From Pseudomonas baetica (GTDB lineage: Bacteria; Pseudomonadota; Gammaproteobacteria; Pseudomonadales; Pseudomonadaceae), in assembly GCF_002813455.1 (NCBI RefSeq), contig NZ_PHHE01000001.1, positions 4,708,001 to 4,772,000 of the forward strand: 64,000 nt of DNA, given 5' to 3'. Positions 1 through 10,000 of this stretch are shown here, piece after piece; the first letter of the stretch is position 1; each line of letters opens with the position of its first letter. The notes under the pieces were generated by a model. The model was not told the origin of the DNA. It saw nothing but the letters and a program-made list of their open reading frames with translations, and did no database searches. The position numbers were made by a program, and so were the translations under genes.

Positions 1-494
1 AACACTTCCAGCAGTTCGCCGCGCAGACGGGCTTCGAGTTGCAGCTCGGCCAGTTCGCTCAGGTCGATTGCGCCCTGGCTGGTCCACGCCACGTTCGGCA
101 GCAGCGGGAAGATCCCGGCCAGGCTTACGCCGTGCGGCTTGACCAGACGGTGGGACAGCAGGTGCAGCTTCAGATAAGCCTCAGGCGTCGAGGTCAGTTG
201 CGCATCTTCGGCCAGCAGGGTAGCGACCAGCGGCTTGTGGCTCTCGGCCAGACGGGTCAGCAGTTTGCCTTGAACGGCGTCGATGCCTTTGACCGCTTCA
301 GCCAGTTGCGCAGCCTGTGCGGTGGTGAAGGTGATGGCCTGGTTGCCTTCGGTGTAACCGAGGATCGGTGCAACGGCAGCGACCAGTTCGGCCGAAGGGT
401 TGAGCAGTGGCTGTGCGTAGAACACTTCCAGCCAGGCGCCTTGACGATTCTGAGTGCCGACACCAAAGGCGATGCTGAACAGGGAATTGGACAT
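1..494 (-). CDS. dapD: 2,3,4,5-tetrahydropyridine-2,6-dicarboxylate N-succinyltransferase, N-terminal part
   Basis: The first 164 residues of DapD, running off the left edge of the window. The enzyme succinylates tetrahydrodipicolinate in the succinylase branch of lysine and meso-diaminopimelate synthesis in the cytoplasm. The visible protein begins MSNSLFSIAFGVGTQN, the typical start of Pseudomonas DapD. The left-handed hexapeptide-repeat domain that carries the active site would lie outside the window. The ATG at 494 has AGAGG about 6 bases upstream on the minus strand. The yffB-like gene lies immediately upstream on the same strand. The dapC gene of the same pathway is 15 kb away, beyond the secretion locus. 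Identity rests on my recognition of the N-terminus. Confidence 0.85.
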   Translation of the reverse strand, partial: MSNSLFSIAFGVGTQNRQGAWLEVFYAQPLLNPSAELVAAVAPILGYTEGNQAITFTTAQAAQLAEAVKGIDAVQGKLLTRLAESHKPLVATLLAEDAQLTSTPEAYLKLHLLSHRLVKPHGVSLAGIFPLLPNVAWTSQGAIDLSELAELQLEARLRGELLEV

Positions 495-525
495 GTGAAT
501 ACCTCTGCAAAAAGTGACGGGCTGC

Positions 526-888
526 TTATTTGAGCGCGGCCGCGTAGATGTCTGGCTTGAAGCCAATCAGGGTTCGGTCACCGAGATCGAGCACCGGGCG
601 CTTGATCATCGAGGGTTGAGCGAGCATCAGTTCGATGGCTTTCACTTGGTCGAGATCGGCTTTACGTTCGTCATCGAGTTTGCGAAAGGTCGTGCCTGCA
701 CGGTTCAACACCGTTTGCCAGCCGTGCTCGTTACACCATTGGGTCAGGTGCTCACGGTCGATACCGGCAGTCTTGTAATCATGAAAGTCGTAGCTGACAG
801 CGTGTTCATCGAGCCAGGTGCGCGCCTTTTTCATGGTGTCGCAGGCTTTGATGCCGAAAAGGCGCAACGTTTTACTTGAAACGGTCAA
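526..888 (-). CDS. ArsC/Spx-family thioredoxin-fold reductase (YffB-like)
   Basis: A 120-residue cytoplasmic protein of the ArsC/Spx/YffB family. It has a glutaredoxin-like N-terminus with a single cysteine in GIKACDTMKKA, near residues 13-23, and the family C-terminal half with MIKRPVLDLGDRTLIGF, in which the conserved Arg lies near residue 97. YffB-type proteins have a thioredoxin fold and are usually annotated as arsenate reductase-related, but they are not shown to reduce arsenate. The gene lies 32 bp upstream of dapD on the same strand, an arrangement common in Pseudomonas, and the two may be co-transcribed. The start at 888 gives the normal family length. Confidence 0.8.
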   Translation of the reverse strand: MTVSSKTLRLFGIKACDTMKKARTWLDEHAVSYDFHDYKTAGIDREHLTQWCNEHGWQTVLNRAGTTFRKLDDERKADLDQVKAIELMLAQPSMIKRPVLDLGDRTLIGFKPDIYAAALK

Positions 889-963
889 GGAATCGCCCCC
901 TTTACAGGTGCTGGGAAAAAATGGTCTTGGATTATGCCATGAGCCTTCGGTTAAAGCGCAAAA

Positions 964-1062
964 CCTGTGGGAGCGAGCTTGCTCGCGAGGGGGCCGTCGC
1001 AGTCAACATCATTGTTGAATGACCTAGGGCATTCGTGAGCAAGCCCGTTTCCACAAGGGAAA
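964..1062. repeat. REP element pair (REPIN-like) in the yffB-tolC intergenic gap
   Basis: The 308-bp gap between yffB and the secretion operon contains a REP unit reading GTGGGAGCGAGCTTGCTCGCGA from about 967. About 40 bases later there is a degenerate copy in inverted orientation (CGTGAGCAAGCCCGTTTCCAC, about 1033-1053). This is the common fluorescens-group REP family, usually found as inverted pairs in intergenic DNA. I see no gene in the rest of the gap. Confidence 0.75.
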
Positions 1063-1196
1063 TGCAATTCCCGTGGCTTTGTACAAATGATGGCAAGTGG
1101 CTACAAAGTTGTCTTGTTGCGATGTGGGTGAAGGCGTAGCATGCGCGCCCTCGATCAGCCTGCTGAATCGATTATTGCAATTTGACACGGATAGTT

Positions 1197-2609
1197 ATGA
1201 CTGCGCCCTCCCGTTTTTTTGTCTCGCTGCTGACCCTCTCTTTCACGACATTCACACCCTTGGTCGCTGCCAGTGCCGAACGTGCTGACCTGCTTGGGGT
1301 GTATCGGCAAGCGGTTGAACACGACTCTCAACTGTCCGCCGCCCGTCATGATTATCTGGCTCGCCGCGAAAGCGTGCCGCAAGCCCGCGCCGGGTTGCTG
1401 CCCACCCTCAGCGCTGGAAGCACAGTGGAATCGGTGCGCCTGCAACGTGACGAGCCGGGCCTGACTCGCACCCGCAGTACTTCGGTGTTTCAGGCCAACC
1501 TCAATCAACCACTGTTTCGTGTCGACCGCTGGTTTCAACTCGAAGCGGCGCAGGCCAGCAGCTCGCAGGCCGAACTTGAATTGGGCGCCAAGGAACAGGG
1601 GCTGGTTCTGACCGCAGCCCAAGCCTATTTTGAAACCTTGCGTGCGCTGGATTTGCTCGCGGCTTCCAAAGCCGAGGAAGCCGCGCTCAAGCGGCAACAG
1701 CAACAAGCGCAGGCGCGTCTGGAAAATGGTGCGTCAAGCATCACCGACGTGCTCGACGCCCAAGCTGCGTACGACAACGCCAACGCCAACCGCAAGCTTG
1801 CCGAGCGCAAGGTCGATGATGCATACGAAGGGCTGTCCCGCCTGACGAGTCAGGACTATTCGTCGATCGACGGTATCGAGCATCAACTCCCGGTGGAGCT
1901 TCCGGCCCCCAACGACGCCAATGCCTGGGTCAGCCGTGCAGTGCAGCAAAACCTGGCATTGCAGGCCAGCAGTTACGCAGTGATTGCCGCCGAGCAGACC
2001 AACCGCCAGCGCAAGGCGGGTTATGCGCCGACCATTGATGCGGTGGCGTCCTGGCGCAAGGGTGACAACGACAGTTTCGGCTACAGCAATCCCACCGATT
2101 TCGGCCGCGATGGCTACCGCGACAATGTCGCCCAAGGCAGCATCGGGGTGGAGTTGAACATCCCGTTATACAGCGGCGGCATGACCCGCTCGCAGGTGCG
2201 CGAAGCCACCGAGCGTCTGGCGCAAAGTGAGGACGAGCGCGAGGACCGCCGCCGCGAAGTGGTGCAGAACACGCGCAATTTCTATCGTGCGGTCAATTCC
2301 GATATCGAGCAGGTGACTGCCCGCCGGCAAACCATTCGTTCGAGCCTGGCGTCGGTCAAGGCCAACCAGGCAGGCCGGAATCTGGGCTCGCGTAACACTG
2401 CTGACGTGCTCAACGCCGAGCGCCAGTTGTATGGCGCGGTGCGTGAGTACAACAACGCTCGTTACGACTACATCATCGATACGCTCAAGCTGAAGCAGGC
2501 GGCCGGGACCTTGAGTCCCGCCGACCTGAACGATCTGGCGATGTACCTGAACAAGGACTATGACGCGGATCGCGATTTCCTGCCGCCAGAGGAGCGCAAG
2601 TCGCTCTAA
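1197..2609 (+). CDS. TolC-family outer-membrane channel of a type I secretion system
   Basis: A 470-residue outer-membrane efflux protein forming the exit duct of a type I secretion system. A signal peptide (hydrophobic stretch, residues 7-25, ending VAASA) is followed by two TolC/OEP repeats. These are rich in Gln, Ala and Arg and predict long alpha-helical hairpins, for example ADLLGVYRQAVEHDSQLSAA near residue 30. The repeated element ITDVLDAQAAYDNA in the first half matches TADVLNAERQLYGA in the second, the usual internal duplication. I chose the ATG at 1197 over the TTG at 1182 because it gives a clean signal peptide. It opens the locus that continues with the ABC exporter and HlyD adaptor, so it probably serves the RTX protein at 7006. 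Confidence 0.9.
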   Translation: MTAPSRFFVSLLTLSFTTFTPLVAASAERADLLGVYRQAVEHDSQLSAARHDYLARRESVPQARAGLLPTLSAGSTVESVRLQRDEPGLTRTRSTSVFQANLNQPLFRVDRWFQLEAAQASSSQAELELGAKEQGLVLTAAQAYFETLRALDLLAASKAEEAALKRQQQQAQARLENGASSITDVLDAQAAYDNANANRKLAERKVDDAYEGLSRLTSQDYSSIDGIEHQLPVELPAPNDANAWVSRAVQQNLALQASSYAVIAAEQTNRQRKAGYAPTIDAVASWRKGDNDSFGYSNPTDFGRDGYRDNVAQGSIGVELNIPLYSGGMTRSQVREATERLAQSEDEREDRRREVVQNTRNFYRAVNSDIEQVTARRQTIRSSLASVKANQAGRNLGSRNTADVLNAERQLYGAVREYNNARYDYIIDTLKLKQAAGTLSPADLNDLAMYLNKDYDADRDFLPPEERKSL

Positions 2610-2743
2610 CGGGCGCGTCATACACCCGAGTGAGATCAACCTTGGAGAAGTGATGTCGTTTTGATACCAATTGTTTCAAAGCTGATATAACCTATTGAAA
2701 GATTTATGAATTTATTGTCGATAAGCGGCATGCATGGAAGCTT

Positions 2744-4882
2744 ATGAGTGATCAAGGAAGGGGCGCTGAGTCGTCCACGCCAGACACCGGTCTCGTGTGT
2801 CTGGTAATGCTTGCCCGTTTTCATTCGGTGGCAGCATCCGCCGAGCAATTGGCGCATGAGTTCACTCCGGCCAATCAGCTTTTCACTCAACGTGAGCTGC
2901 TGCTCGCCGCCCGCAAGCTGGGCCTGAAGGCCAAGTCGGTCAACACCACCGCCGCCCGTCTGGACCGCACGCCTTTACCAGCGATTGCCGTCGCAAACGA
3001 CGGCACGTTTTTCATCATCGCCAAGCTTGATCAAGGTCAGGCACTGATTCAGGACCCGCGTGCCGCGCGACCGGAAGTGATTACGCTCCAGGAACTGGCC
3101 GCACGCTGGAGCGGTGAACTGCTGCTGGTGCGTTCGGAGTCGACGCTGGCCGGCGAAACTTCGCGCTTCGATTTCACCTGGTTCATTCCCGCCATCGTCA
3201 AATACCGCAAGCTGCTCGGGGAAGTGCTGCTGGTGTCATTTGCCTTGCAACTGTTTGCGCTGGTCACGCCGCTGTTTTTCCAGGTGGTGATGGACAAGGT
3301 GCTGGTGCATCACGGCCTGACTACCCTCGACGTAATCGCCGCCGGGCTGCTGGGCATCATGCTGTTCGAGTCGGCCCTGAGCGGTTTGCGCAGCTACGTG
3401 TTTGCCCACACCGCGAGTCGCATCGATGTGGAGTTGGGCTCGCGCTTGTTCCGGCACCTGATCAACCTGCCGCTGGCCTATTTCCAGGCGCGCAGGGTCG
3501 GTGATTCGGTGGCCCGGGTGCGCGAGCTGGAGAACATCCGCAGCTTCCTCACCGGCAACGCGATCACTTTGTTGCTGGACGTGCTGTTCTCCGTGGTGTT
3601 CGTGCTGGTGATGTTCTATTACAGCGGCTGGCTGACCCTGATCGTGTTGCTGTCGTTGCCGTTGTACGTGCTGGTGTCGCTGTTCATCACGCCGTTGCTG
3701 CGGGCCAGGTTGGAGGACAGCTTCACGCGTGGCGCCGAGAATCAGGCGTTTCTGGTGGAGACCGTCAACGGCATCGACACGGTGAAATCCATGGCTGTCG
3801 AGCCGCAGGCCATCCGCAAGTGGGACAACCAGATGGCCGCATACGTCGCCGCTGGTTTCAAGACCCAGACCCTGTCCACCATCGCCAATGAAAGCGTGTC
3901 GCTGATCGGTAAACTGGTCACGGTCGCGACCTTGTGGCTGGGCGCTCGCCTGGTGATCGACGGGCAATTGTCGGTGGGCGAGCTGATCGCCTTTAACATG
4001 CTTGCCGGTCGCGTCAGCGGGCCGATCATGCGTCTTGCGCAACTGTGGACGAGCTTCCAGCAGACCGGCGTTTCGGTGCAGCGTCTGGGCGACATTCTCA
4101 ACACCCGTACCGAATTGTCCCAGGCCACACGCAGTGCGTTGCCGCCGCTCAAGGGCCAGATCGAATTCGACCAGGTGCATTTCCGCTATCGCGCCGACGG
4201 TTCGGAAGTTCTGCGTGGCGTCAGCCTGCAAATCGCTGCCGGCGAAGTGATCGGGGTGGTCGGGCGCTCCGGCTCCGGCAAGAGTACTCTGACGCGATTG
4301 CTGCAACGTTTGTACGTGCCAGAACGCGGCCGGGTGCTGGTCGATGGCATGGACCTGGCCCTGGCGGACGTCTCCTCCCTGCGTCGACAGATCGGCGTGG
4401 TGTTGCAGGACAACATGCTGTTCAACCGCAGCATCCGCGAGAACATTGCCCTGAGCGATCCGGGCGCGCCACTCGAAGCGGTGATGCACGCGGCCACCAT
4501 GGCCGGCGCACATGAGTTCATTCTGGAACTGCCCGAAGGCTACGACACCATGGTCGGCGAGCACGGCACCTCGCTTTCCGGCGGCCAACGGCAACGGGTG
4601 GCCATCGCCCGTGCCTTGATCGGCAATCCGCGAATCCTGATTTTCGACGAGGCCACCAGTGCGCTGGACTACGAGTCCGAGCGGATCATCCAGCAAAACA
4701 TGCAAAGCATCTGCGCGGGGCGCACGGTGATCATCATCGCGCATCGATTGTCGGCGGTACGCGATGCCAATCGCATCCTCGTAGTCGATCGCGGACAGAT
4801 CGTCGAACAGGGCAGCCATGCCGAATTGCTCACCCATCAGGCCGGCCACTATTCGCGCCTGCATCGCATGCAACAGGGCTGA
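2744..4882 (+). CDS. Type I secretion ABC exporter with degenerate C39-like domain (HlyB/LapB type)
   Basis: A 712-residue inner-membrane ABC transporter. Residues 15-135 form a C39 peptidase-like domain. The position of the catalytic Cys reads PDTGLVCL, with Thr where C39 peptidases have Cys, so it is a non-cleaving CLD of the HlyB type that recognises unfolded RTX substrates. Residues 150-430 are the six-helix ABC membrane domain. Residues 470-712 are the ATPase: Walker A GRSGSGKST at 507-515, signature LSGGQRQR, Walker B ILIFDEATS and the H-loop histidine in IAHRLSAV. The intact C-terminal substrate signal and absence of a double-Gly leader in the giant RTX protein fit a CLD exporter. It is 134 bp downstream of the tolC-like gene, in the same operon orientation. 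Confidence 0.93.
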   Translation: MSDQGRGAESSTPDTGLVCLVMLARFHSVAASAEQLAHEFTPANQLFTQRELLLAARKLGLKAKSVNTTAARLDRTPLPAIAVANDGTFFIIAKLDQGQALIQDPRAARPEVITLQELAARWSGELLLVRSESTLAGETSRFDFTWFIPAIVKYRKLLGEVLLVSFALQLFALVTPLFFQVVMDKVLVHHGLTTLDVIAAGLLGIMLFESALSGLRSYVFAHTASRIDVELGSRLFRHLINLPLAYFQARRVGDSVARVRELENIRSFLTGNAITLLLDVLFSVVFVLVMFYYSGWLTLIVLLSLPLYVLVSLFITPLLRARLEDSFTRGAENQAFLVETVNGIDTVKSMAVEPQAIRKWDNQMAAYVAAGFKTQTLSTIANESVSLIGKLVTVATLWLGARLVIDGQLSVGELIAFNMLAGRVSGPIMRLAQLWTSFQQTGVSVQRLGDILNTRTELSQATRSALPPLKGQIEFDQVHFRYRADGSEVLRGVSLQIAAGEVIGVVGRSGSGKSTLTRLLQRLYVPERGRVLVDGMDLALADVSSLRRQIGVVLQDNMLFNRSIRENIALSDPGAPLEAVMHAATMAGAHEFILELPEGYDTMVGEHGTSLSGGQRQRVAIARALIGNPRILIFDEATSALDYESERIIQQNMQSICAGRTVIIIAHRLSAVRDANRILVVDRGQIVEQGSHAELLTHQAGHYSRLHRMQQG

Positions 4883-4968
4883 TCAGCCCTTCATGTATTC
4901 GTAGTTCGCCGCCCCCATTTCGGATGCGGTGGCAGTCACTGTATTCCGGATTCAAGGATCGATTTCCC

Positions 4969-6384
4969 ATGAGCGCAACGCCCTCATTAATGCAGCGTTA
5001 CCGTCACGCCTGGCGCGAATCCTGGCGTCAGCGCAAACAGATGGACAGCGTGCCGCGCCTGCGCCATGAAGCACAGTTCCTGCCCGCCGCGCTGGAGTTG
5101 CAGGAAACCCCCGTGCACCCGGCGCCAAGAATCTTTATCTGGAGCATCATGGGCTTCGCAGTGCTGGCGCTGTTGTGGGCGTACACAGGCAAGATCGAAG
5201 TGGTGGCGGTCGCCTCCGGGAAGATCGTGCCGAGTGGCAAGACCAAACTGATTCAATCCAGCGAAACGGCGGTGGTCAGGGCTATTCATGTCAGCGACGG
5301 TCAGGCGGTGAAAGTCGGTGAGTTGCTGGTCGAACTCGACCCGACGGCTGCTGACGCCGACGTCAGGCGGATTCAGAGTGACTTGCTTGCCGCCCGCATC
5401 GACGGCGCCCGCAGTGCAGCGATGCTCGATGCGATCAATCAGCACAACCCGCCGGCATCGCTGATCGGCGCAATCACCGACGCCGATCCGCAACAGGTGC
5501 TCAGTGCCCAGCGCTGGCTGCAAGGGCAGTATCAGGAATACCGCAACAGCCTGGAATTGGTGGACGCGGAAATCCAGCAGCGCAATGCCGAAATCCAGTC
5601 TGCCCAGGCCCAGGTGGCCAGCCTTCGGCAAACCGTGCCGATTGCCACGCAACTGGCCGAGGACTACCAGCGCCTGCTCGCGCAACAATACGTCGCCCGC
5701 CACGAATACCTGGAAAAAGAACAGGCGCGCCTCGACCTGCAACGCCAATTGAGTGTGCAGCAAGCCAGCGTCTTGCAATCCACCGCCGCGCAAGGCGAAG
5801 CGCGACGTCGACGCGAAGGTGTGGTCGCGCAAAATCGCCGCGCCATGCTCGACCTGCAACAGCAGGCCAACCAAAAAGCCGCGAGTCTGGTCGAGGAACT
5901 GACCAAGGCCCGCTACCAGGAAACCCTCACCAGCCTCACTGCGCCGGTGGACGGCACCGTTCAGCAACTGGCGATTCACACCGTCGGTGGTGTCGTCACT
6001 GCGGCCCAACCCTTGATGGTCATCGTGCCCGCCGACCAACCGGTGGAAGTGGAAGCCATGCTGGAAAACAAGGACGTCGGCTTCGTCCGTGCCGGCCAGC
6101 CGGTCACAGTCAAGGTCGAAACGTTCACCTTCACCAAGTACGGCACGGTTGCCGGTGAAGTCCTCAGCGTCTCCAGCGACGCCATCGACGATGAAAAACG
6201 CGGTCCGGTCTACAGCACCCGCATCCGCCTGAAAACCGATCATTTGATGATCAACGGCCAACGCGTGGCGCTGGCGCCGGGTATGTCAGTGACGGCGGAA
6301 GTGAAGACCGATCAGCGACGGGTGATCGAGTACTTCTTGAGCCCGCTGCAACAACATATGGATGAGAGTTTGCGTGAGCGTTGA
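4969..6384 (+). CDS. HlyD-family periplasmic adaptor (membrane fusion protein)
   Basis: A 471-residue adaptor linking the ABC exporter to the TolC-like channel. A short cytoplasmic N-terminus is followed by one transmembrane helix (IFIWSIMGFAVLALLWAY, about residues 47-65). A barrel-sandwich half comes next (VASGKIVPSGKTKLIQ), then a long alpha-helical coiled-coil region rich in Gln and Arg (about 130-320), the second lipoyl half (LTAPVDGTVQQLAIHTVGG) and a C-terminal beta-barrel. I chose the ATG at 4969 (AAGGA 10 bases upstream) rather than the ATG at 4924, which has no ribosome-binding site. All parts of the tripartite exporter are complete, so the system looks functional. Confidence 0.92.
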   Translation: MSATPSLMQRYRHAWRESWRQRKQMDSVPRLRHEAQFLPAALELQETPVHPAPRIFIWSIMGFAVLALLWAYTGKIEVVAVASGKIVPSGKTKLIQSSETAVVRAIHVSDGQAVKVGELLVELDPTAADADVRRIQSDLLAARIDGARSAAMLDAINQHNPPASLIGAITDADPQQVLSAQRWLQGQYQEYRNSLELVDAEIQQRNAEIQSAQAQVASLRQTVPIATQLAEDYQRLLAQQYVARHEYLEKEQARLDLQRQLSVQQASVLQSTAAQGEARRRREGVVAQNRRAMLDLQQQANQKAASLVEELTKARYQETLTSLTAPVDGTVQQLAIHTVGGVVTAAQPLMVIVPADQPVEVEAMLENKDVGFVRAGQPVTVKVETFTFTKYGTVAGEVLSVSSDAIDDEKRGPVYSTRIRLKTDHLMINGQRVALAPGMSVTAEVKTDQRRVIEYFLSPLQQHMDESLRER

Positions 6385-6467
6385 GTGTTGAGTGTTGACG
6401 GATTCAGGTGGGAAACAGTCAGGATTGAAACGAAAAATCCTTCAACGTCCATGAAATCGGAAACGTT

Positions 6468-6944
6468 ATGAAATTCAAGGTGGGTCATTTGAGCATTGTT
6501 CGTGGGTTGAAATTGATACTGCTGGTGGTGGGTGCTCTGACGATTCTGAAATATGGCGCCATTACCCTCTTATCGCTTAGTTCTGATTCCGATGATGATG
6601 TGACGAAGCTGGCTTATTTGTCTCCAAACGGAAAGTACAGCGCTGTTCACGTCACGCGTGCAGGCGGGGGCGCAATAGCGCCGTTTTGCTCGGACACGGT
6701 TTTTGTTTTTAACAGTCGGCAGACTATCGATGAAGTAATTGCTCACTCCGAATACCAGGTTTATTCAGCTGAGTGTGATGTTTTTTTTGACCACGAAGCT
6801 TCACCGGCAGTGAAGTGGAATTCAGACAATGATCTTCAAATCGATTTTGCAATCGGTGCAACCCGGATCGTGAGCCGAGACGTCAAGCTGCGTGCCTCGG
6901 ACGCTTCCGGAAAGATACAGATCAGGTTTTCTGCTTATCGCTAG
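6468..6944 (+). CDS. Small membrane-anchored protein of unknown function within the secretion locus
   Basis: A 158-residue protein I do not recognise. Residues 13-36 form a hydrophobic segment (GLKLILLVVGALTILKYGAI) that could be a membrane anchor or uncleaved signal. The remainder, with about 120 polar residues and a SPNGKYSAVHVTRAGGGAI stretch, would then be periplasmic. Two Cys residues (in PFCSD and SAECD) could form a disulfide. The GC content is visibly lower than in the exporter genes. It sits between the HlyD gene and the giant protease-like substrate, the position where alkaline-protease operons carry a periplasmic inhibitor. An inhibitor or immunity role is only a hypothesis from position. 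The start ATG has GGAAACGTT upstream. Confidence 0.6.
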   Translation: MKFKVGHLSIVRGLKLILLVVGALTILKYGAITLLSLSSDSDDDVTKLAYLSPNGKYSAVHVTRAGGGAIAPFCSDTVFVFNSRQTIDEVIAHSEYQVYSAECDVFFDHEASPAVKWNSDNDLQIDFAIGATRIVSRDVKLRASDASGKIQIRFSAYR

Positions 6945-6963
6945 AAAGGGAATTTTCAAGTTT

Positions 6964-6990
6964 CCTCTTGAACGATCAAGAGGGTTTTTA
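6964..6990 (+). terminator. Intrinsic terminator or attenuator in front of the RTX gene
   Basis: A 7-bp perfect stem CCTCTTG/CAAGAGG with the 6-base loop AACGAT is followed by GTTTTTA. It lies 20 bases after the stop of the 158-residue gene and 16 bases before the start of the giant RTX gene. Its position would uncouple expression of the exporter genes from the substrate gene, or attenuate read-through. The U-tract is only moderate. Confidence 0.5.
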
Positions 6991-7005
6991 AAGTAAGGGA
7001 AGCAA

Positions 7006-10000
7006 GTGGCTAAACTGACGTTGATGCAGGGGCAATTTGGCAAGGACAGTTTTACTGTACAAACCAAAGATGGAACACTCGTTGCGGCGAAATGGCTGAG
7101 TGACGGGCTTGGCAATTATGTTATGGATCCCCAGACCGATCAGCCGTTCATGGTGCCGGCGGATTATGATATGAAAGCTTCGATCGAACACTTCAAGAAA
7201 GTCAGGGAGGACTATGACGCGTCCTCTCTCAGTTTTCGGAACAGCCTCTATAGCGTTGTTTATGAGACCTTCAGGCAGAGTGGCGTGGGTGATCTTCAAC
7301 GCTCTTATAACGGTGCTTCGCACACGACAGGTGACGGCTTCGTTCCCAGTTTCACAAATGCTGCGTCTTTCAACTTCGGATTGATTTCAACCGTATTGGG
7401 GCTGACCGAAACGGAAATTATTGGTGGAGGAGGTCTCTATAACTTATACAAGTCCTTCCGCCCCGGTGGTCAAAATATCAAGACTGAAGGCGAGTTGTGG
7501 AACAATGAGCCCAATGTCATTTCAATAAAAACCGGGATGTCGATTATTCATCCGGATCGTGACGGGCAACCACTGATTGATCAAGGTGGACCGGCGTGGA
7601 CCCCGCCAGCAAGCCTGCTGAACATCGAAATCAACCCCGATCCTCAGGCGAGCCACCAAATACAACTTGAGAATCAGCGAACACGAGATGCGGCCAACGG
7701 TTACATCGTCAACAGTGCGACGAACAAGATCTTCGCCCTCGACGGGATTCTCAACAAAACCGATTTCACCTCCACCCAAATGGCCAGCCTGGCCTCGGGC
7801 GGTATTCGTCCGGGTGAAATGCAACTGGACCCCAACGCGCGCCCCAACACCTACCTGTCGCAGTTCTACCCGACCCCGAGCGCGACCAAGCCGGATTTCA
7901 GCCTGCGCAGCGCGGTCACTCTGAATGGTTTGTCGGCAATGTCGACATTCAACACCTACGTTGACCCACTGTTGCTGGACCTGACCGGCAATGGCGTGCA
8001 CATGACCGACATCCGCGACGGTGTGCTGTTTGATACCGACCACAGTGGCACGCTCAAGCGCAGCGGCTGGGCGGATCGCACCACCGGCATGCTGGTGATT
8101 GACGATGGCAGTGGCCAGATCAAAGACGTCAGTCAGATGTTCTCCGAGTATTACGGTGGCAAGGTCGGCGTCAACGGCGCGGCGGGCGAGACAAAGTTCA
8201 AGGACGGTTTCGCGGCATTGGCCAGTGAAGACGCGAACAAGGACGGCATGATCGATCAGCGTGATCCGATCTGGAGCAAATTGCGCGTCTGGGTTGACGG
8301 CACGCATGACGCCAAAGTCGATGGCGGTGAACTCAAGACGCTGGCCGAGCTGGGAATCACCCAGATCAATGTACGTGCGGTGGCGTCCCCTCAAGCTGAG
8401 ATGCGTGACGGTAACAAGGTGCTCGCCACTGGTTCGTTCACGATGAATGGCAAGAGCCAGGAAGCATTGGCGGTGGATTTTCTGGGGGATCCGGTCAGCA
8501 ACATCGTGACCAGCCAAGGCACCGGCACGCGCGTGACCTCGACTACCAGCGGCGCCAACACCCGCACCACCAGCGCTTACGCCAGCCAGAGCACCACGGG
8601 TGAAACTCTGGATGCGGCCAAACTGGGGGTGAACAATCTGTACGGCGGTAGCGGCAATGACACATTGATTGCTGCGCCGGATGGTAGCTGGCTTGTCGGC
8701 GGTGCTGGCAGCAACGCCTACATCGGCGGTCTGGGCGATGACGTTTTTGTCATCAGCGCTTCGGACGATACAAGAAACATTCGTGGTAATGGCGGCCGTG
8801 ATACAGCCATTATCGTCGGCACCCAAGACGTCTTCCTGAACATGGCCAGCGCCGGCCTCACCATCGCCGAAGGTGGCGGCGGTAACGACGTCATCATGAG
8901 CGGTGGCACCGGTAGCGCTTTCATTAAAGGCGGCTCAGGCAACTCGACGCTGGTCGGTGGCTCGGGTAACGACGTGCTGGTCGGTGGCAGCGGCCACAAC
9001 ACCATCATTGGCGGCAGCGGTAAAGCGGTGATTTATGCCGGGCCTCAGGGCGACACCATTTATGCTTCCGAAGACGGCAGCATCATCCATGCCGGTGGCG
9101 GCGCCGATAAAATCTTCGGCGGTGCCGGTAACGACATCATCGAAGTCGGCCATGGCAACGCGACCATTGATGGTGACGGCGGGATCAATCTGGTCACGCT
9201 GCACGGCACTCACGGCGACTACCGCATCACTCGCACCGCGACCGGTTATGAAGTGGCCGACAAGGTTGCCGGGCGTGACGGCACGGTGACGCTGAGCAAC
9301 ATCCAGAAGCTCAACTTCTCGGACATTTCCGCTGTTGACCTGCTGACCCCCAACGCGATGCCAGTGGCCGATGTGCTCACGCTCGACAAGGCCGGCAAGG
9401 CGTTTGATCGCACCCAGACACATCTGATCAGCGCCGAAAGCCTGTTGGCCAATGATCAACGTCTGAACAGCCAAGGCGCGCTGCACATTGCCAATGTCGG
9501 TGACGCGGTCGGCGGTACGGTCAGCCTCACCGCCCAGGGCGATGTGCTGTTTACCCCGGACGCGCGTTACACCGGACTGATCAGCTTCAAGTACGGCGTG
9601 GCCGATGCGGCGGGTAATCTGTCGGCGTCGGTGGTGGACCTCGGCAGCGGCCAGACCGCACCGATGCGTGCCGGTGTGACCCTGCTGACTCCCGAAGTGC
9701 CGCTTGATCCCTTGGCCGCTCAGGAATGGTATTTGAGCGACACCCATGTGCTGCCGGTCTGGAAGGACTACACCGGCAAAGGCGTGCGCATTGGTCAATT
9801 CGAGCCGGGCGGCGAGTTCGCTACCGCGCCGGAAATTTTTGATGTCGCGCATCCTGACCTGGCGCCGAATATCGATCAGGCCTGGTTGCAAACGCAGAAG
9901 ACCAACGGCACCTTGCCGGGGCTGATGTCCAACCACGCGACGATGGTCGCGGGGGTGATGGTCGGCGCGAAGAACGGCATCGGCGGCGTGGGCGTGGCCT

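Noticed and set aside
3236..4873. A 545-residue open frame antisense to the ABC exporter
   Set aside because: Same reason: a shadow of a codon-biased gene, with no domain and His/Gln/Arg-rich composition.
4987..6261. A 424-residue open frame antisense to the HlyD gene
   Set aside because: Antisense shadow. The HlyD frame has all expected domains.
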